47,602 nt of DNA. Origin: a virus. The position numbers and the translations under genes are program-made. The notes beneath the pieces were generated by a model. The model was not told the origin of the DNA and did not search any database. It saw nothing but the letters and a program-made list of their open reading frames with translations. The stretch covers positions 1 to 47,602 of the IMG/VR virus record IMGVR_UViG_3300042870_000487. One strand, written 5' to 3'. How positions within the stretch are numbered: the stretch's first letter is position 1; the number at the start of each line of letters is the position of its first letter. Of this stretch, positions 38,549-45,305 are shown one piece after another.

Positions 38549-39058
38549 TTATCCTGAGAATGGCCACGCTGTTGTTGCTACAAAAGGTGGACGGGGTTTA
38601 AGTTCTACTGTTTCAATACTCTCATTATACACGTCCTCGTCAATTTTGTCAACTACAAACGGACCCAAAATAGTAATAGTATCTTCTTCTACTTCCCATT
38701 CGCTATAATCATATAACCAAGCCGCACCACTACGTTCATATTCATCATTTGGGTCACCGTTTGCCCAAAGTTCTTCAATTTCTTCTTTTTCTTCATCGGT
38801 AAAACTGTCATCAAACTCAAAATCTACGGCACAGAGGTCCTCAAGTTCACAACCCCAACCGATAGTAGGATCTACTGAATGATATCTATCATCACTAAAG
38901 GGCAACTCGGATTCATCTTCTACAAAGCCTTGACCCCAGCGATATAGTTCGGTGACACTCCAACCACGGATGTTGCCTTGTTCATCTTTGCTGAAAACAT
39001 CGTAGAATGCTTCAACTGATTTTTTATCAGTGGGTTTGATGCGATATAAGATAGCCAT
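38549..39058 (-). CDS. acidic hypothetical protein
   Basis: A 169-residue protein, acidic in its middle and C-terminal parts (DEKEEIEELW-type and EVEEDTITILGPFVVDKIDED). The N-terminus has YRIKPTDKKSVEAFYDVFSK, a small alpha/beta motif. No enzyme signature. It lies between two small genes in the ligase operon and shares the high acidity of the 35712 protein. Confidence 0.72.
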   Translation of the reverse strand: MAILYRIKPTDKKSVEAFYDVFSKDEQGNIRGWSVTELYRWGQGFVEDESELPFSDDRYHSVDPTIGWGCELEDLCAVDFEFDDSFTDEEKEEIEELWANGDPNDEYERSGAAWLYDYSEWEVEEDTITILGPFVVDKIDEDVYNESIETVELKPRPPFVATTAWPFSG

Positions 39059-39240
39059 TATTTTGCCTTACGGTTATTACATTCTTCGGTTACTTCAGTT
39101 GGTACATGTTCATATGTACCTAATTTGGAACATTGATACTCTAACACAATATAATCAGGATCATCTGTGCTTTCCCGTACTAACCACAATATTCCTACAA
39201 CTACTAGCATTGTTATAATTGTTGTTTTAATAGTATCCAT
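39058..39240 (-). CDS. small membrane-anchored protein
   Basis: A 60-residue protein with one membrane segment (IKTTIITMLVVVGILWLV) and a short polar tail with two cysteines (EYQCSKLG and EECNNRK). The ATG at 39240 is chosen for AAGGAG seven bases ahead; this ribosome binding site is inside a hairpin (39247-39260). The frame upstream to 39273 is not supported. Function unknown. Confidence 0.68.
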   Translation of the reverse strand: MDTIKTTIITMLVVVGILWLVRESTDDPDYIVLEYQCSKLGTYEHVPTEVTEECNNRKAK

Positions 39241-39246
39241 GATGTT

Positions 39247-39260
39247 ACTCCTTACGGAGT
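39247..39260 (-). promoter_or_regulatory. hairpin that hides a ribosome binding site
   Basis: On the minus strand ACTCC-GTAA-GGAGT forms a 5-bp stem in which the AAGGAG ribosome binding site of the 39240 gene is paired. This could lower translation until a ribosome from the upstream gene opens it. Confidence 0.5.
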
Positions 39261-39266
39261 ATTTAG

Positions 39267-39695
39267 TTACCAACTGCTATTGTAAAATACTTTTAGTCCT
39301 AAGAACACTTCTGCCTTAGCGTTGTTTACAAATTCAAGGTCTTGTTCATAGTAATGATTATCAGATGGATTACCAAAGAAGAAACCTTCTGTATCTGGAA
39401 GTTGACCGTGACGAATGGCTCGTTCAAGGTTATCTAAGTCATCCCATGTTAGTTCTAACTCAATGCCGTTGAATATAGGCCAACCAACACTTTGCCTTGG
39501 ACGACCTTTACTAACCCAGAGTTGTTCCATCCAACCATGTAAGTTAGGATGCTTACGCCAATACGCAATCTCGTACGGCTTAGTAACTGTATCACTTTCA
39601 AAATCATTTGTTGTTCCATTAAACTCTGCATTTTCGTAGAATTCATTGTATTGCCCTCTTTTGCTGGCAACATAAGCATACATATCTAGTCCCAT
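39267..39695 (-). CDS. conserved hypothetical protein (MGLDMY family)
   Basis: A 142-residue protein beginning MGLDMYAYVASKRGQ, then KPYEIAYWRKHPNLHGWMEQ; this is a well-spread family in phages and bacteria without known function. Start at 39695 is chosen from GGTGGAGGATATT ahead and the family start; the upstream extension to 39728 is not supported. Rich in aromatic residues. Confidence 0.8.
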   Translation of the reverse strand: MGLDMYAYVASKRGQYNEFYENAEFNGTTNDFESDTVTKPYEIAYWRKHPNLHGWMEQLWVSKGRPRQSVGWPIFNGIELELTWDDLDNLERAIRHGQLPDTEGFFFGNPSDNHYYEQDLEFVNNAKAEVFLGLKVFYNSSW

Positions 39696-39724
39696 AATAT
39701 CCTCCACCTTTTTACGTTTATATT

Positions 39725-39853
39725 TCACTTAGCTTGTTCAACAGTTACCTGTTTAACTTTTTCCACACCGTTGTCAGCCATTTTAGCAATACCGCTAAAG
39801 CCTACAGTTGATACAATAATACCAAGAACAAAACCTATTAATAAATTTGTCAT
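39725..39853 (-). CDS. very small membrane protein
   Basis: A 42-residue frame with one membrane segment (MTNLLIGFVLGIIVSTVGFS) and a short polar tail (GIAKMADNGVEKVKQVTVEQ). A GGAGATTTAAA site precedes the ATG. This type of tiny membrane protein recurs in aquatic phages. It fills the gap between the MGLDMY gene and the next gene. Function unknown. Confidence 0.7.
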   Translation of the reverse strand: MTNLLIGFVLGIIVSTVGFSGIAKMADNGVEKVKQVTVEQAK

Positions 39854-39854
39854 T

Positions 39855-40085
39855 TTAAATCTCCGGAAATTCATACTTTTGCCAATTTTCAGCATACTCT
39901 GTTTCTAAAACAGTTGCCGCATCTGTATAGCCATGATTGACTAATGTTTGAGTACAAGACTCAATAACCAACCTAGCAAACTTATCAGGATCAAAATCAT
40001 GTGCATAGGTAAAAATATTACCGTCCTCATCAATTTCAATATAACCACCTGCTTGCTTAAACATAATTTGCATATCTTTATTCAT
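39855..40085 (-). CDS. small protein of the FAKLIV paralogue family
   Basis: A 76-residue protein that contains DPDKFARLVIESCTQTLVNH, matching the neighbouring gene (DTEKFAKLIVKECDRYARSV) and the gene at 47403 (NSEKFAELIVRKCADIADTA). The ATG at 40085 has GAGGAGATGAGTG ahead; a GTG just before is also possible. It overlaps the upstream paralogue by 8 bases. The family is common in phages and has no known function. Confidence 0.75.
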   Translation of the reverse strand: MNKDMQIMFKQAGGYIEIDEDGNIFTYAHDFDPDKFARLVIESCTQTLVNHGYTDAATVLETEYAENWQKYEFPEI

Positions 40086-40305
40086 CACTCATCTCCTCAA
40101 TTCCAAAATGGATTAACAGGTCTCTACCTAACAAAGGACCATGTTCCCACACACTACGGGCATAACGGTCACATTCTTTGACAATCAGTTTTGCAAACTT
40201 TTCAGTATCAAACCGATCAACCATATAATTGTCAAACGCATTAGTACCACGTACTTCACGCACGATACATTGTGCCTTTAACTTTTGAATCAATTCTGTA
40301 TTCAC
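40078..40305 (-). CDS. small protein of the FAKLIV paralogue family (GTG start)
   Basis: A 75-residue protein starting at GTG within a GTGA overlap with the upstream gene. Core: DTEKFAKLIVKECDRYARSV; the C-terminus LLIHFGIEEMSDE resembles SDLIKQHFGVE in the 47403 paralogue. A short helical family, function unknown. Confidence 0.76.
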   Translation of the reverse strand: MNTELIQKLKAQCIVREVRGTNAFDNYMVDRFDTEKFAKLIVKECDRYARSVWEHGPLLGRDLLIHFGIEEMSDE

Positions 40306-41045
40306 GCAATCACCTTTACACGATTAAGTTGGGTACTGTTATCTCTATGTGCTTTAACAGTACCTTGAATTTCAAGTACTTTGCCAATATCCAATGCTTC
40401 TTTATAAGCAAAGAACACTACTTGGTCATCAGTAGTAATACCAGTAACATAGTTTGTATTCCATTTCATTGAAAATACTGATTTCAATACTTCAATAGAA
40501 GCATTCACCTTGTCATTAGCTTTACCAATAAAACCACCTGTAGCAAAGTTAATACGTTGATCCGCCGATTGACGTACAACACCACGCTCGTAGCATGAAG
40601 GCAAACTAGCAATAACAGCAACATCATAATTACCAGTGATAACATCACGATTAGCAATAAGCATTGCGGTGTTGTCAAAATCACTTAGTTGTTTACCTTG
40701 CAGGATCTTGAATGTATATGCTTGATAAAAAGCACGAACCTTTACACCCTGTTCACGATCCTTGTCGGTGATACCTGATAGGTCTGCTAACAATTGTTCA
40801 ATAATCATACGATTGGATAGTTTTGTTGTAGCAGGATCTGATTCTGAAACCACGCTCAACTTGATATAACTACCATTGATACGTTGAGCCGCACATGCCG
40901 CACTCCACACATCATCGGCATTGTAATTCACAACAACCTTTTGAGTTTTGGTTCTTGCACGATAAGGAGTAGCATCATCCTCGTGACCCATACGTTGAAT
41001 TTGACGACTAGTCATATTTGATACGTTAGCAAATCCGTACATCAT
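40302..41045 (-). CDS. conserved hypothetical protein, possible nucleic-acid-binding
   Basis: A 247-residue basic protein. Residues about 55-70 include DVWSAACAAQRINGSYIKL. The middle is helical (ADLSGITDKDREQGVKVRAF). The C-terminal part with QVVFFAYKEALDIGKVLEI and GTVKAHRDNSTQLNRVKVI looks like an OB-type beta barrel strand pattern and recurs in phage proteins near replication genes. AAGGAG precedes the start. It overlaps the next gene by GTGA. An ssDNA- or RNA-binding role is only inferred. Confidence 0.7.
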   Translation of the reverse strand: MMYGFANVSNMTSRQIQRMGHEDDATPYRARTKTQKVVVNYNADDVWSAACAAQRINGSYIKLSVVSESDPATTKLSNRMIIEQLLADLSGITDKDREQGVKVRAFYQAYTFKILQGKQLSDFDNTAMLIANRDVITGNYDVAVIASLPSCYERGVVRQSADQRINFATGGFIGKANDKVNASIEVLKSVFSMKWNTNYVTGITTDDQVVFFAYKEALDIGKVLEIQGTVKAHRDNSTQLNRVKVIA

Positions 41046-41052
41046 CTTCTCC

Positions 41053-41319
41053 TTAAATTTCAGTTTCGTATTCGTAAAACTTAACAGATGGATCCAACTG
41101 TTTCAATTGTTTAGCGGCAGTCATCAACTCCTTATATCTCCGATTGACCTCTGCGCGGGGAAGTTCACCATCGCAGGTCAAGTTCTCAGGGCTAAGAGCA
41201 GAATCAATTTGATCTGCCAAACGTTGACGACCTTGGGCAGTAGCAATTTCGTATTGCTCACCTTTGAAGAAACTGTTCCAGTGATTCTTCTGGTCAATGT
41301 ATTTTTGCAATGCTTTCAT
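41053..41319 (-). CDS. small array gene, unknown function
   Basis: An 88-residue helical protein (MKALQKYIDQKNHWNSFFKG, ATAQGRQRLADQIDSAL, LPRAEVNRRYKELMTAAKQL). No known domain. It is the first member of the second promoter array: TTGACA/TATAAT promoter at 41354-41382 with the same leader as the 22.8-24.5 kb array. Confidence 0.75.
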   Translation of the reverse strand: MKALQKYIDQKNHWNSFFKGEQYEIATAQGRQRLADQIDSALSPENLTCDGELPRAEVNRRYKELMTAAKQLKQLDPSVKFYEYETEI

Positions 41320-41353
41320 GTTTAACTCCTATTGTTTAACTGTTTAAGATTCT

Positions 41354-41382
41354 ATTATATACCCAAATTGATTTATTGTCAA
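41354..41382 (-). promoter_or_regulatory. array promoter 7
   Basis: Minus strand TTGACA (41377-41382) and TATAAT (41354-41359), 17-base spacer, ATAAAT and GGGTA signature. Drives 41053-41319. Confidence 0.92.
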
Positions 41383-41384
41383 AT

Positions 41385-41705
41385 TTAGGAGCCTGTAGTC
41401 ACAAATAAGATTTCAGGGTCAATTGAGCTTTGTTTGAAAGACTCAATAAAAATGTGATGGTTGTCACCACTGTTACTGATAAGAGTATCAGCCGCAATAT
41501 ACAATGACTTCCAAGTATTACCTTCAATAGCAACCTCATGATCACCGGATCCATAAGCCTGATAGATAACTTTTGTGACACCTTTGAAAGGATGAGTTTC
41601 GTGCAAGGCGTCAACCTCGTAGATTGACCAAACGGCATTCAAACCCAACTCGTCACGTGCTTTATCAAAATAAGCAAATTTAACATCAAATTCTTGGTCT
41701 GTCAT
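41385..41705 (-). CDS. small array gene, unknown function
   Basis: A 106-residue slightly acidic alpha/beta protein (EFDVKFAYFDKARDELGLN, then VIYQAYGSGDHEVAIEGNTW and SNSGDNHHIFIESFK). No known domain. Own array promoter and AAAGGAC site. Its stop is 3 bases before array promoter 7. Confidence 0.75.
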   Translation of the reverse strand: MTDQEFDVKFAYFDKARDELGLNAVWSIYEVDALHETHPFKGVTKVIYQAYGSGDHEVAIEGNTWKSLYIAADTLISNSGDNHHIFIESFKQSSIDPEILFVTTGS

Positions 41706-41737
41706 TTTATGTCCTTTATCTAACTGTCTAAGATTCT

Positions 41738-41766
41738 ATTATAAGCCCAAATCCATTTAATGTCAA
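41738..41766 (-). promoter_or_regulatory. array promoter 8
   Basis: Minus strand TTGACA (41761-41766) and TATAAT (41738-41743), 17-base spacer. Drives 41385-41705. Confidence 0.92.
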
Positions 41767-41768
41767 AT

Positions 41769-42101
41769 TTATGCGGCTAATTTTTGTTGCATTTTTGCAA
41801 CATTATCTTGGACCAATTGCTCAAATCCTGATTTAGTAACTGAGTAACCCTGTTCTTTGAGCATCTTTTTAATGTGGGGTTGAATAAAACCCTTAGACTG
41901 TAGGATTTCTAGCGGGGATTCACTTTCCAAACGGGCAAAGTATTCCTCAACTGTAAAGTTCTTTGTAAGGAATGTAAGGAAACTTGCTTTGCTACCTTTA
42001 GCATATTTGAAACGTACTACAAACTTTGTAGTACCGTCAACTGGGTTTGTATAGTCAACATACTCTGTACCGTAGAAGTTGCCCTTGATGAATTTAGTCA
42101 T
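41769..42101 (-). CDS. small array gene, unknown function
   Basis: A 110-residue basic protein: an N-terminal beta part (FIKGNFYGTEYVDYTNPVDG, TKFVVRFKYAKGSKASF) and a C-terminal helical part (KKMLKEQGYSVTKSGFEQLV, NVAKMQQKLAA). No known domain. Own array promoter at 42135-42163. Confidence 0.75.
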   Translation of the reverse strand: MTKFIKGNFYGTEYVDYTNPVDGTTKFVVRFKYAKGSKASFLTFLTKNFTVEEYFARLESESPLEILQSKGFIQPHIKKMLKEQGYSVTKSGFEQLVQDNVAKMQQKLAA

Positions 42102-42134
42102 AATTTAGTCCTTTTCTTTACTGTCTATGTATGT

Positions 42135-42163
42135 ATTATATAGCCAAATCCATTTAATGTCAA
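42135..42163 (-). promoter_or_regulatory. array promoter 9
   Basis: Minus strand TTGACA (42158-42163) and TATAAT (42135-42140), 17-base spacer. It starts just after the terminator of the glycosyltransferase gene, so the array genes are insulated from upstream transcription. Confidence 0.92.
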
Positions 42164-42171
42164 ATTTTGGG

Positions 42172-42205
42172 CATAAAAAAGCCCCGTTTCCGGGGTATTT
42201 TTTTT
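42172..42205. terminator. intrinsic terminator
   Basis: AAAAAAGCCCCG-TTTC-CGGGG followed by TATTTTTTTT: GC-rich stem with A-run and T-run. On the minus strand it ends the glycosyltransferase operon directly before the second promoter array. Confidence 0.93.
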
Positions 42206-42210
42206 GAATA

Positions 42211-43116
42211 CTAACGTACTACACTTTTATTAGAACCGTCTCCACCACCAAATTTGCTTTCCCAATCTTTGTCCATTATGACATTATATTTCTTTATATT
42301 TGCCATCCAACTAATTAAATCTCGTTCCATTTCTCCTACCTTACCTACATTGTTTGGAACTTTAACTGTATTGTTAGGTAATAGAATTCTGGATTTAGCA
42401 TGATGACCTACAATGTTATTAAAATTTATATCTTTATGCCAAATAGGATCTAAGTATTCTATGCCAAATCTAGTAGCTACACTTAGTGGTGCAAATTTAT
42501 AACCACATGATGCTAATGCCGGTCTAAGTAATCCAGTAAGTTGAACATCCTCATTCCAATTATGAATCCAGGGTTTAGCTTTCTTCATCGAATCATTTTT
42601 TAACATGATAGGTTCAGGACTAGTATGTGTAATTCCTAAAACATTACATGCTTCTAAAAATCTTTTACTTCTTAATGAGAATCCGCCGTTTTGTACAACC
42701 AATGTATTAGGTTTATCAAGCCAATGAAATTGTAAAAACAAATGTTCAATGTTAGAAGCGTCATTACTAAATTGAAATCCACAATGAGTAGGGGGACCAA
42801 TGTAATCATATTCATAAAATTCTTCAGTGAATTTGTCACCGTTAAGTACCCAACCATCATCTTGAACCACTAAACAGTAATCTGTTTTAATAAATGCATA
42901 TAATGAATGCATCATAAAAACAGTATATTGTTTGTAATTTAGAAAATATATGTGCTTCCATTCTATTTCATCTGGAAGATTTTCTGGTTTTTCTATTGAT
43001 AGAAGTAACCCTTTACTGCCGGGTAATTCTTGCATACTTTTCATAATAGAAGGTATGGCAACAGAACCATTATTGTGACCAACTACGGACACAATGGTCA
43101 ATTGATCATGTATCAT
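42211..43116 (-). CDS. DUF5672-type glycosyltransferase
   Basis: A 301-residue glycosyltransferase-like protein of the DUF5672 group. Metal/nucleotide-sugar motif: YCLVVQDDGWVLN (DD pair near residue 82); acceptor region: VVQNGGFSLRSKRFLEACN; and a C-terminal WNEDVQLTGLL with the Glu-Asp expected for a GT-A type enzyme. It probably transfers a sugar onto protein, DNA or envelope glycan; the acceptor is not predictable. Its start overlaps the stop of the 43116 gene. A phage enzyme of this type could alter host surface glycans or modify phage DNA or protein. Confidence 0.85.
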   Translation of the reverse strand: MIHDQLTIVSVVGHNNGSVAIPSIMKSMQELPGSKGLLLSIEKPENLPDEIEWKHIYFLNYKQYTVFMMHSLYAFIKTDYCLVVQDDGWVLNGDKFTEEFYEYDYIGPPTHCGFQFSNDASNIEHLFLQFHWLDKPNTLVVQNGGFSLRSKRFLEACNVLGITHTSPEPIMLKNDSMKKAKPWIHNWNEDVQLTGLLRPALASCGYKFAPLSVATRFGIEYLDPIWHKDINFNNIVGHHAKSRILLPNNTVKVPNNVGKVGEMERDLISWMANIKKYNVIMDKDWESKFGGGDGSNKSVVR

Positions 43117-43385
43117 TATTTTTTGCTAGAAGCCTGATTAACAAAGCCGTACATTTTTTCAGCAGTTTCAAGGATCTTATCTAGACCCGGAAACTCTGGC
43201 ATGTTTACTTTGTTAACAATTTGTCCGGTTTTTTCATCACGTTCGGCACTGACTTCCCAGCCCATATATTTAGCATGATACTCTTGACCTACTAGGTCTT
43301 TAGCCATTGATAAAATATCGGTACGAATTTCGTAACCATTTTTATTGAATTTAACTTCTGGTAGTTTTGGTGTGTAGTCTGACAT
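43116..43385 (-). CDS. small conserved phage protein
   Basis: An 89-residue protein (KLPEVKFNKNGYEIRTDILS, then ILETAEKMYGFVNQASSKK) of a family seen in T4-like aquatic phages; no known function. The ATG has AAGGAAACACA ahead. It overlaps the glycosyltransferase start by one base. Confidence 0.75.
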   Translation of the reverse strand: MSDYTPKLPEVKFNKNGYEIRTDILSMAKDLVGQEYHAKYMGWEVSAERDEKTGQIVNKVNMPEFPGLDKILETAEKMYGFVNQASSKK

Positions 43386-43409
43386 TGTGTTTCCTTACTG
43401 TGTTAATGT

Positions 43410-43505
43410 TCATACAGTATATATTACTTTTTTAGGTTGTTCAAATCTTTCGGGGAAATTAAGTCGTTCCCATTCTTCATCTGACACCGGCCACCAAGTA
43501 GTCAT
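43410..43505 (-). CDS. very small hypothetical protein
   Basis: A 31-residue frame (MTTWWPVSDEEWERLNFPER then FEQPKKVIYTV) that starts in an ATGA overlap with the upstream small gene. Tryptophan-rich and acidic at the start. Size makes prediction unsafe, but three consecutive ATGA overlaps here argue for real translation. Confidence 0.55.
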   Translation of the reverse strand: MTTWWPVSDEEWERLNFPERFEQPKKVIYTV

Positions 43506-43585
43506 TTCATTTTACTTGCTTTGTAGTCTTTGATAGACTGTATTGCCTCTAGTAGGCTGTTGAATAGTTGTTTAAGTGTGTTCAT
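43502..43585 (-). CDS. very small hypothetical protein
   Basis: A 27-residue frame (MNTLKQLFNSLLEAIQSIKD then YKASKMK), one amphipathic helix. Preceded by GGAGATTTCT and overlapping both neighbours by ATGA. Possibly a helix that binds a partner or membrane. Confidence 0.55.
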   Translation of the reverse strand: MNTLKQLFNSLLEAIQSIKDYKASKMK

Positions 43586-43749
43586 AGAAATCTCCAATCT
43601 GATTGTTTGCGATGGAACTCATGGGTCAATCGCTCAATGTCGCCTGCATCTTTTGGATTTCGGCCAACAATATATCTTTCTAACTCTGTTCCGTAGGTAT
43701 CTGTAGAGAAACCCAGGAACGCTATAAGCATCCCTAGAAGTTTCTTCAT
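43582..43749 (-). CDS. small secreted hypothetical protein
   Basis: A 55-residue frame: signal-like start MKKLLGMLIAFLGFSTDTYG, then ELERYIVGRNPKDAGDIERL and a basic C-terminus. The pattern VGRNPKDAGDIERLTHEF recurs in small phage proteins. The stop overlaps the next ATG (ATGA) and the start is one base after the upstream stop. Function unknown. Confidence 0.65.
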   Translation of the reverse strand: MKKLLGMLIAFLGFSTDTYGTELERYIVGRNPKDAGDIERLTHEFHRKQSDWRFL

Positions 43750-43750
43750 A

Positions 43751-44038
43751 TTACTTAACCTTTGTAGATTTAGCAGATTTAGCAGTATTGAAAGCAGGTA
43801 CTATTGCTTTATACTGGTCAGCTAATTGTGTATAAAAATCTTTGCTTGTGAAAATCATACCCAAAGCCATTGCTGATTGCATTCCTGCATCTGCGGCTGC
43901 TTTTGTGTATTTTGATTGTGCATCAACGAATGTATTCATTGCTGTTTTGATGCCTTCGTGTTGAACTGTTTGTTCTACGAATTTCTTTTTAAAGTCTGAA
44001 ACGCCGTCAATAAAGGCGTAAGTTGCTGTGTTAAACAT
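43751..44038 (-). CDS. small helical protein, phasin-like
   Basis: A 95-residue, almost fully helical, Ala/Lys/Gln-rich protein (DFKKKFVEQTVQHEGIKTAM, TFVDAQSKYTKAAADAGMQS). The amphipathic pattern and composition recall phasins, small proteins coating polyhydroxyalkanoate granules, but the match is too weak to call. A CATAAATA late-type box lies about 60 bases before the ATG. It leads the run of three very small genes. Confidence 0.65.
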   Translation of the reverse strand: MFNTATYAFIDGVSDFKKKFVEQTVQHEGIKTAMNTFVDAQSKYTKAAADAGMQSAMALGMIFTSKDFYTQLADQYKAIVPAFNTAKSAKSTKVK

Positions 44039-44100
44039 TTTATATCTCCTATGTGTGTGTTTAATAGTGGGTTTTTATGAAGAACCCCTAACTTCATATA

Positions 44101-44108
44101 TATTTATG
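44101..44108 (-). promoter_or_regulatory. possible late-type promoter element (CATAAATA)
   Basis: Minus strand CATAAATATATATG at the end of the 44104 gene, about 60 bases before the 44038 ATG. One mismatch from the T4 late box. Confidence 0.45.
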
Positions 44109-44400
44109 CCTTCTGATAGATTTTTCTATATTTTGACATAGCTAATTCTCTGGCCAGAAACAATCTTACCTTGACATAATCAGTTAATTCCTCATCGTTA
44201 ATTAAAGAAGTTTGAATCTTTAATATAATACGACGGGAATTGACTAATATATCCTCATCACCAATTAGAACATTATTAGGATCAAGTCCCCAAGTTTTAA
44301 TTGCAATAAGTCTGTATGGATTACTTCTTAGAAGTTTCGGCTTTTTTATCGTCGGCTTTAGCTGGCTTGGCGTCACTTTTTGTGTCTGCCTTGGGAGCAT
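44104..44400 (-). CDS. hypothetical protein with uncertain start
   Basis: A 98-residue frame. The C-terminal 65 residues (RLIAIKTWGLDPNNVLIGDE, then ILVNSRRIILKIQTSLINDE) look like a normal conserved phage protein. The first 27 residues overlap the end of the 44321 gene in another frame and are Lys/Pro/Gln-rich, so the true start may be internal and non-ATG. No clear ribosome binding site was seen. Confidence 0.55.
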   Translation of the reverse strand: MLPRQTQKVTPSQLKPTIKKPKLLRSNPYRLIAIKTWGLDPNNVLIGDEDILVNSRRIILKIQTSLINDEELTDYVKVRLFLARELAMSKYRKIYQKA

Positions 44401-44572
44401 CCTTTTTCTTAGCCAATTTCATTTCTTCTTTTGGTGCTTCTGCTTTAGCAGGTGCAGCCGGTGCTGTTGCTGCCGGTGCCATTTTGGCAATACCTTCAGG
44501 TTGCTTGGCAGCTTGTGCGAAGGCAGAACCAATACTGAAAGAGGCGATGAGTGCGATTGCTAATGTTTTCAT
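44321..44572 (-). CDS. secreted Lys/Ala-rich protein
   Basis: An 83-residue protein with a Sec signal peptide (MKTLAIALIASFSIGSAFAQ, cleavage after AFA) and a low-complexity tail rich in Ala, Lys, Pro, Asp and Glu (PAKAEAPKEEMKLAKKKDAP). AAAGGAAACTTA precedes the ATG. The mature part is probably unstructured and periplasmic. Compare the membrane-anchored KAPAK-rich protein at 26884. Plus-strand frames here are mirror shadows. Confidence 0.72.
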   Translation of the reverse strand: MKTLAIALIASFSIGSAFAQAAKQPEGIAKMAPAATAPAAPAKAEAPKEEMKLAKKKDAPKADTKSDAKPAKADDKKAETSKK

Positions 44573-44649
44573 TTTAAGTTTCCTTTAAGTTAATGAAGTA
44601 GATTTTATAGTCTACATATATATAACGCGGTAGCCAACTGTTTCGTTGA

Positions 44650-44657
44650 CATAAATA
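44650..44657 (+). promoter_or_regulatory. late-type promoter element (CATAAATA)
   Basis: CATAAATAC directly before the ATG of the 44662 gene (4 bases between). If it is a promoter, the transcript would begin at or near the start codon. Confidence 0.45.
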
Positions 44658-44661
44658 CATT

Positions 44662-45144
44662 ATGTTATATATATCTTATCAAGGAATCTTTGACGGAAAA
44701 GACTATGAAGATGCCAATACCCCCGACCAAATAGGAAGATCATTTAATAATGGTTTCTCTTGTATGGTTGATGTTTGGCGCATAGATGATACATTGTGTG
44801 TTGGACCAGAAGCTGCACCTATCCCAGTTACTGACAAATATCTGCAGGGTAATCGTTTTTGGATTAAATGCGGAAATCAAGAAACATATGATTGGTTTAC
44901 TACACAATCATTAAGACAATATCCAAACTACTTCTATCAACCTAATAGTATGGTCAATGCATTAACTAGTAGCAATAAGTTATGGACACCCGGTACAGTG
45001 CCAGTTAATGATACTAGTATCATTGCGCTTCCTGAAATTAAGGACCGCGGATTACTTAGTACAGTACATTTAAGATGCTACGGAATATGTAGCACCTATT
45101 TGAATTTCATTAAACGTATGCGTAATGAGGGTCAGTGGTATTAA
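44662..45144 (+). CDS. degenerate GDPD-like protein
   Basis: A 160-residue protein that resembles a small phage family related to glycerophosphodiester phosphodiesterases (usual features: SHRGN near the start, VEVDVW, then GHDEP). Here the start is YISYQGIFDG with His replaced by Tyr, the middle is MVDVWRIDDTL with the first Glu missing, and the GHD position reads GPEAAP. The hydrophobic pattern and the later WIKCGNQETYDWF are kept. It is probably a non-catalytic relative; remote similarity makes this tentative. The gene is plus strand in a minus-strand region, and converges with the 45141 gene. Confidence 0.6.
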   Translation: MLYISYQGIFDGKDYEDANTPDQIGRSFNNGFSCMVDVWRIDDTLCVGPEAAPIPVTDKYLQGNRFWIKCGNQETYDWFTTQSLRQYPNYFYQPNSMVNALTSSNKLWTPGTVPVNDTSIIALPEIKDRGLLSTVHLRCYGICSTYLNFIKRMRNEGQWY

Positions 45145-45305
45145 CCACCCCTACCCGTTCTACGTACAACACTTGAACCACCAAATCCTTTACTAGGCTT
45201 AGGGGCTTTTTGTTCTGTTTTCTTTCCATTAATCATTGGTGTATTTTTCTTTTTAGCTTCGTTAGCTAAATTAATAAATGGATTTGGGTTTTTCTTTTCT
45301 GTCAT
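45141..45305 (-). CDS. small conserved phage protein
   Basis: A 54-residue basic protein: MTEKKNPNPFINLANEAKKK at the start and PSKGFGGSSVVRRTGRGG at the end. This short Lys/Gly/Arg-rich family recurs in aquatic phages. It starts in an ATGA overlap with the upstream gene, and its stop interlocks with that of the plus-strand 44662 gene. Possibly nucleic-acid binding. Confidence 0.75.
   Translation of the reverse strand: MTEKKNPNPFINLANEAKKKNTPMINGKKTEQKAPKPSKGFGGSSVVRRTGRGG

Noticed and set aside
44240-44588. Plus-strand frames rich in Phe/Cys/Ser opposite the Lys/Ala-rich gene
   Set aside because: They are antisense shadows of the low-complexity tail and have no binding site or family pattern.
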